DNA from: Corynebacterium sp. SCR221107
GTDB taxonomy: Bacteria > Actinomycetota > Actinomycetes > Mycobacteriales > Mycobacteriaceae
Length of the DNA stretch: 64,000 nt
Assembly (NCBI RefSeq): GCF_027886475.1
Contig: NZ_CP115670.1
Coordinates: 930,001-994,000 of the forward strand
Reading direction: 5' to 3'
Of the stretch, positions 63,327 to 64,000 are shown one piece after another; within the stretch, counting starts at the first letter, position 1; the number at the start of each line of letters is the position of its first letter. A program made the translations under genes and the position numbers. The notes under the pieces were generated by a model. The model saw nothing but the letters and a program-made list of their open reading frames with translations, did not search any database and was not told the origin of the DNA.

Positions 63327-63413
63327 AAGCGTCTTAGACTCGGCCGCTCCTCAAATCGTTCCCACTTACACTTGCTTCAAGCAAGGTCGGATGGCCGATC
63401 CCATCGCACGGAC

Positions 63414-64000
63414 TCAGGTGAAAGACGTAACTGGGAAGGTGAGAACTTCCCTCTCGTTAATAACGTGGCTCGCACGCGTATCATGCGATTCGAAAGGTAT
63501 GTCGGAGCGAATCTCGCCCTCAAAAAGCAGGAGAACCTGAATCGGCCGATCGTGTCCAAGGGGGGCTAGTGCGCGGTCATAGTATCCGGCACCTTTGCCG
63601 ATTCGGTGTCCGGAGACGTCCGCTCCAAGTGCGGGGATGAGGAGGAGATCGAGTCCGCCTAGGATTTCGGAGGAAAACGAAGGCGAATGTGGCTCGACGA
63701 TGCCAAATGCCCCTTCCGAGAGGCTGTTTGGCCCATCGTAGCGCGCCCATTCCAAAACTCCCTTAGGGCGGGAGAGTGGAAGCCAGAGTTCGTCAACAAT
63801 CGTGGATAAGGTGTGAGGAAGATCTGACCCTCCAGGTTCTTCCGGCAAAGGGCAATAAGCCGAGATCTTCCTTGCTCCTACATGGTCGATGAATGAAATG
63901 ATGTTGTTGGTGATTGCCTGGTTAGCTCTCTCTCGCTCATGATCAGTTCGCTGCCTTCGGGCATCTTGTAGGAGTGCACGCAGGCGTCGCTTTTCTGAAC
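63414..64000 (-). CDS. fthC: 5-formyltetrahydrofolate cyclo-ligase, 3' part (gene begins beyond the window)
   Basis: The frame stays open to base 64000, so the ATG at 63848 is internal; about 195 residues are visible. The chain includes KRRLRALLQDARRQRTDHER and ISAYCPLPEEPGGSDL near its beginning, the loop IVEP, LLLIPALGADVSGHRIGKGAGYYDRALAPL (ATP and substrate site), and a C-terminal VTFPVTSF-like strand. It converts 5-formyl-THF to methenyl-THF with ATP. It sits upstream of the SAF protein in the same direction. Confidence 0.92.
   Translation of the reverse strand, partial: SEKRRLRALLQDARRQRTDHERERANQAITNNIISFIDHVGARKISAYCPLPEEPGGSDLPHTLSTIVDELWLPLSRPKGVLEWARYDGPNSLSEGAFGIVEPHSPSFSSEILGGLDLLLIPALGADVSGHRIGKGAGYYDRALAPLGHDRPIQVLLLFEGEIRSDIPFESHDTRASHVINEREVLTFPVTSFT

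Overview
This window is chromosomal DNA from a Corynebacterium; the species cannot be resolved from the sequence alone. The evidence is gene content and order, which follow the C. glutamicum gltA to mscL segment as I remember it: gltA, an FKBP, fused accD3, mctBC, mrx1-folA-thyA-cysQ, lhr, nei, pgi, csm, pcrA, perM-purN-purH, citE, amtR, the rpmB-rpmG-rpsN-rpsR and rpmE2-rpmF ribosomal genes, mprAB, an HtrA protease, mog and mscL. Several of these blocks are shared with Mycobacterium tuberculosis (accD3/echA6, lhr/nei, perM-purN-purH, mprAB-pepD-moaB2-mscL). The AmtR and EchA6-like proteins are recognisable almost residue by residue.

Region 1 (1-13.8 kb) holds central and acyl metabolism: the 3' part of gltA, an FKBP prolyl isomerase, a fused acetyl-CoA carboxyltransferase facing an aldo/keto reductase plus an EchA6-like acyl-CoA-binding protein, and the mctBC monocarboxylate uptake pair. 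It then has an SxxK serine-hydrolase-like protein, a Tat-exported DUF1906 protein and a CPA2 antiporter. A 1.1 kb stretch without a convincing gene leads to a tRNA-Arg, followed by a small acidic protein and an orphan cobF.

Region 2 (14-27 kb) holds redox, folate and DNA maintenance: mycoredoxin, thyA-folA, a CysQ phosphatase, a very large Lhr helicase and the Nei glycosylase. Between lhr and nei sits a small HxlR regulator/NAD(P)-binding protein pair. A translationally coupled MFS transporter and DUF4272-like pair follows.

Region 3 (27-45 kb) holds YccF, pgi, a succinate-semialdehyde-type dehydrogenase, chorismate mutase, pcrA, a PadR-controlled ABC exporter operon with a clear palindromic operator, an M23 endopeptidase, perM, and purN-purH driven by a promoter that appears to give a leaderless mRNA.

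Region 4 (45-53.8 kb) is the least conserved part. It has three consecutive envelope proteins of unknown function (two related single-pass proteins and a beta-lactamase-fold lipoprotein), citE, amtR, a nucleotidyltransferase-like protein lacking its acidic motif, a long gene-poor stretch, a thioesterase and a decayed-looking segment.

Region 5 (53.9-64 kb) holds two divergent clusters of zinc-independent ribosomal proteins, then MprAB, the HtrA/PepD-like protease, a MoaB/Mog protein, a 65-residue conserved protein, mscL (terminated by an exceptional 31-bp perfect hairpin), a SAF-domain protein and the 3' part of 5-formyltetrahydrofolate cyclo-ligase. I see no prophage, insertion sequence, CRISPR array or defence island. 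The strongest unexplained signals are a 93-nt nested hairpin after cobF, the over-represented 11-mer GCTTGCCGACG, and the three-gene envelope cluster.
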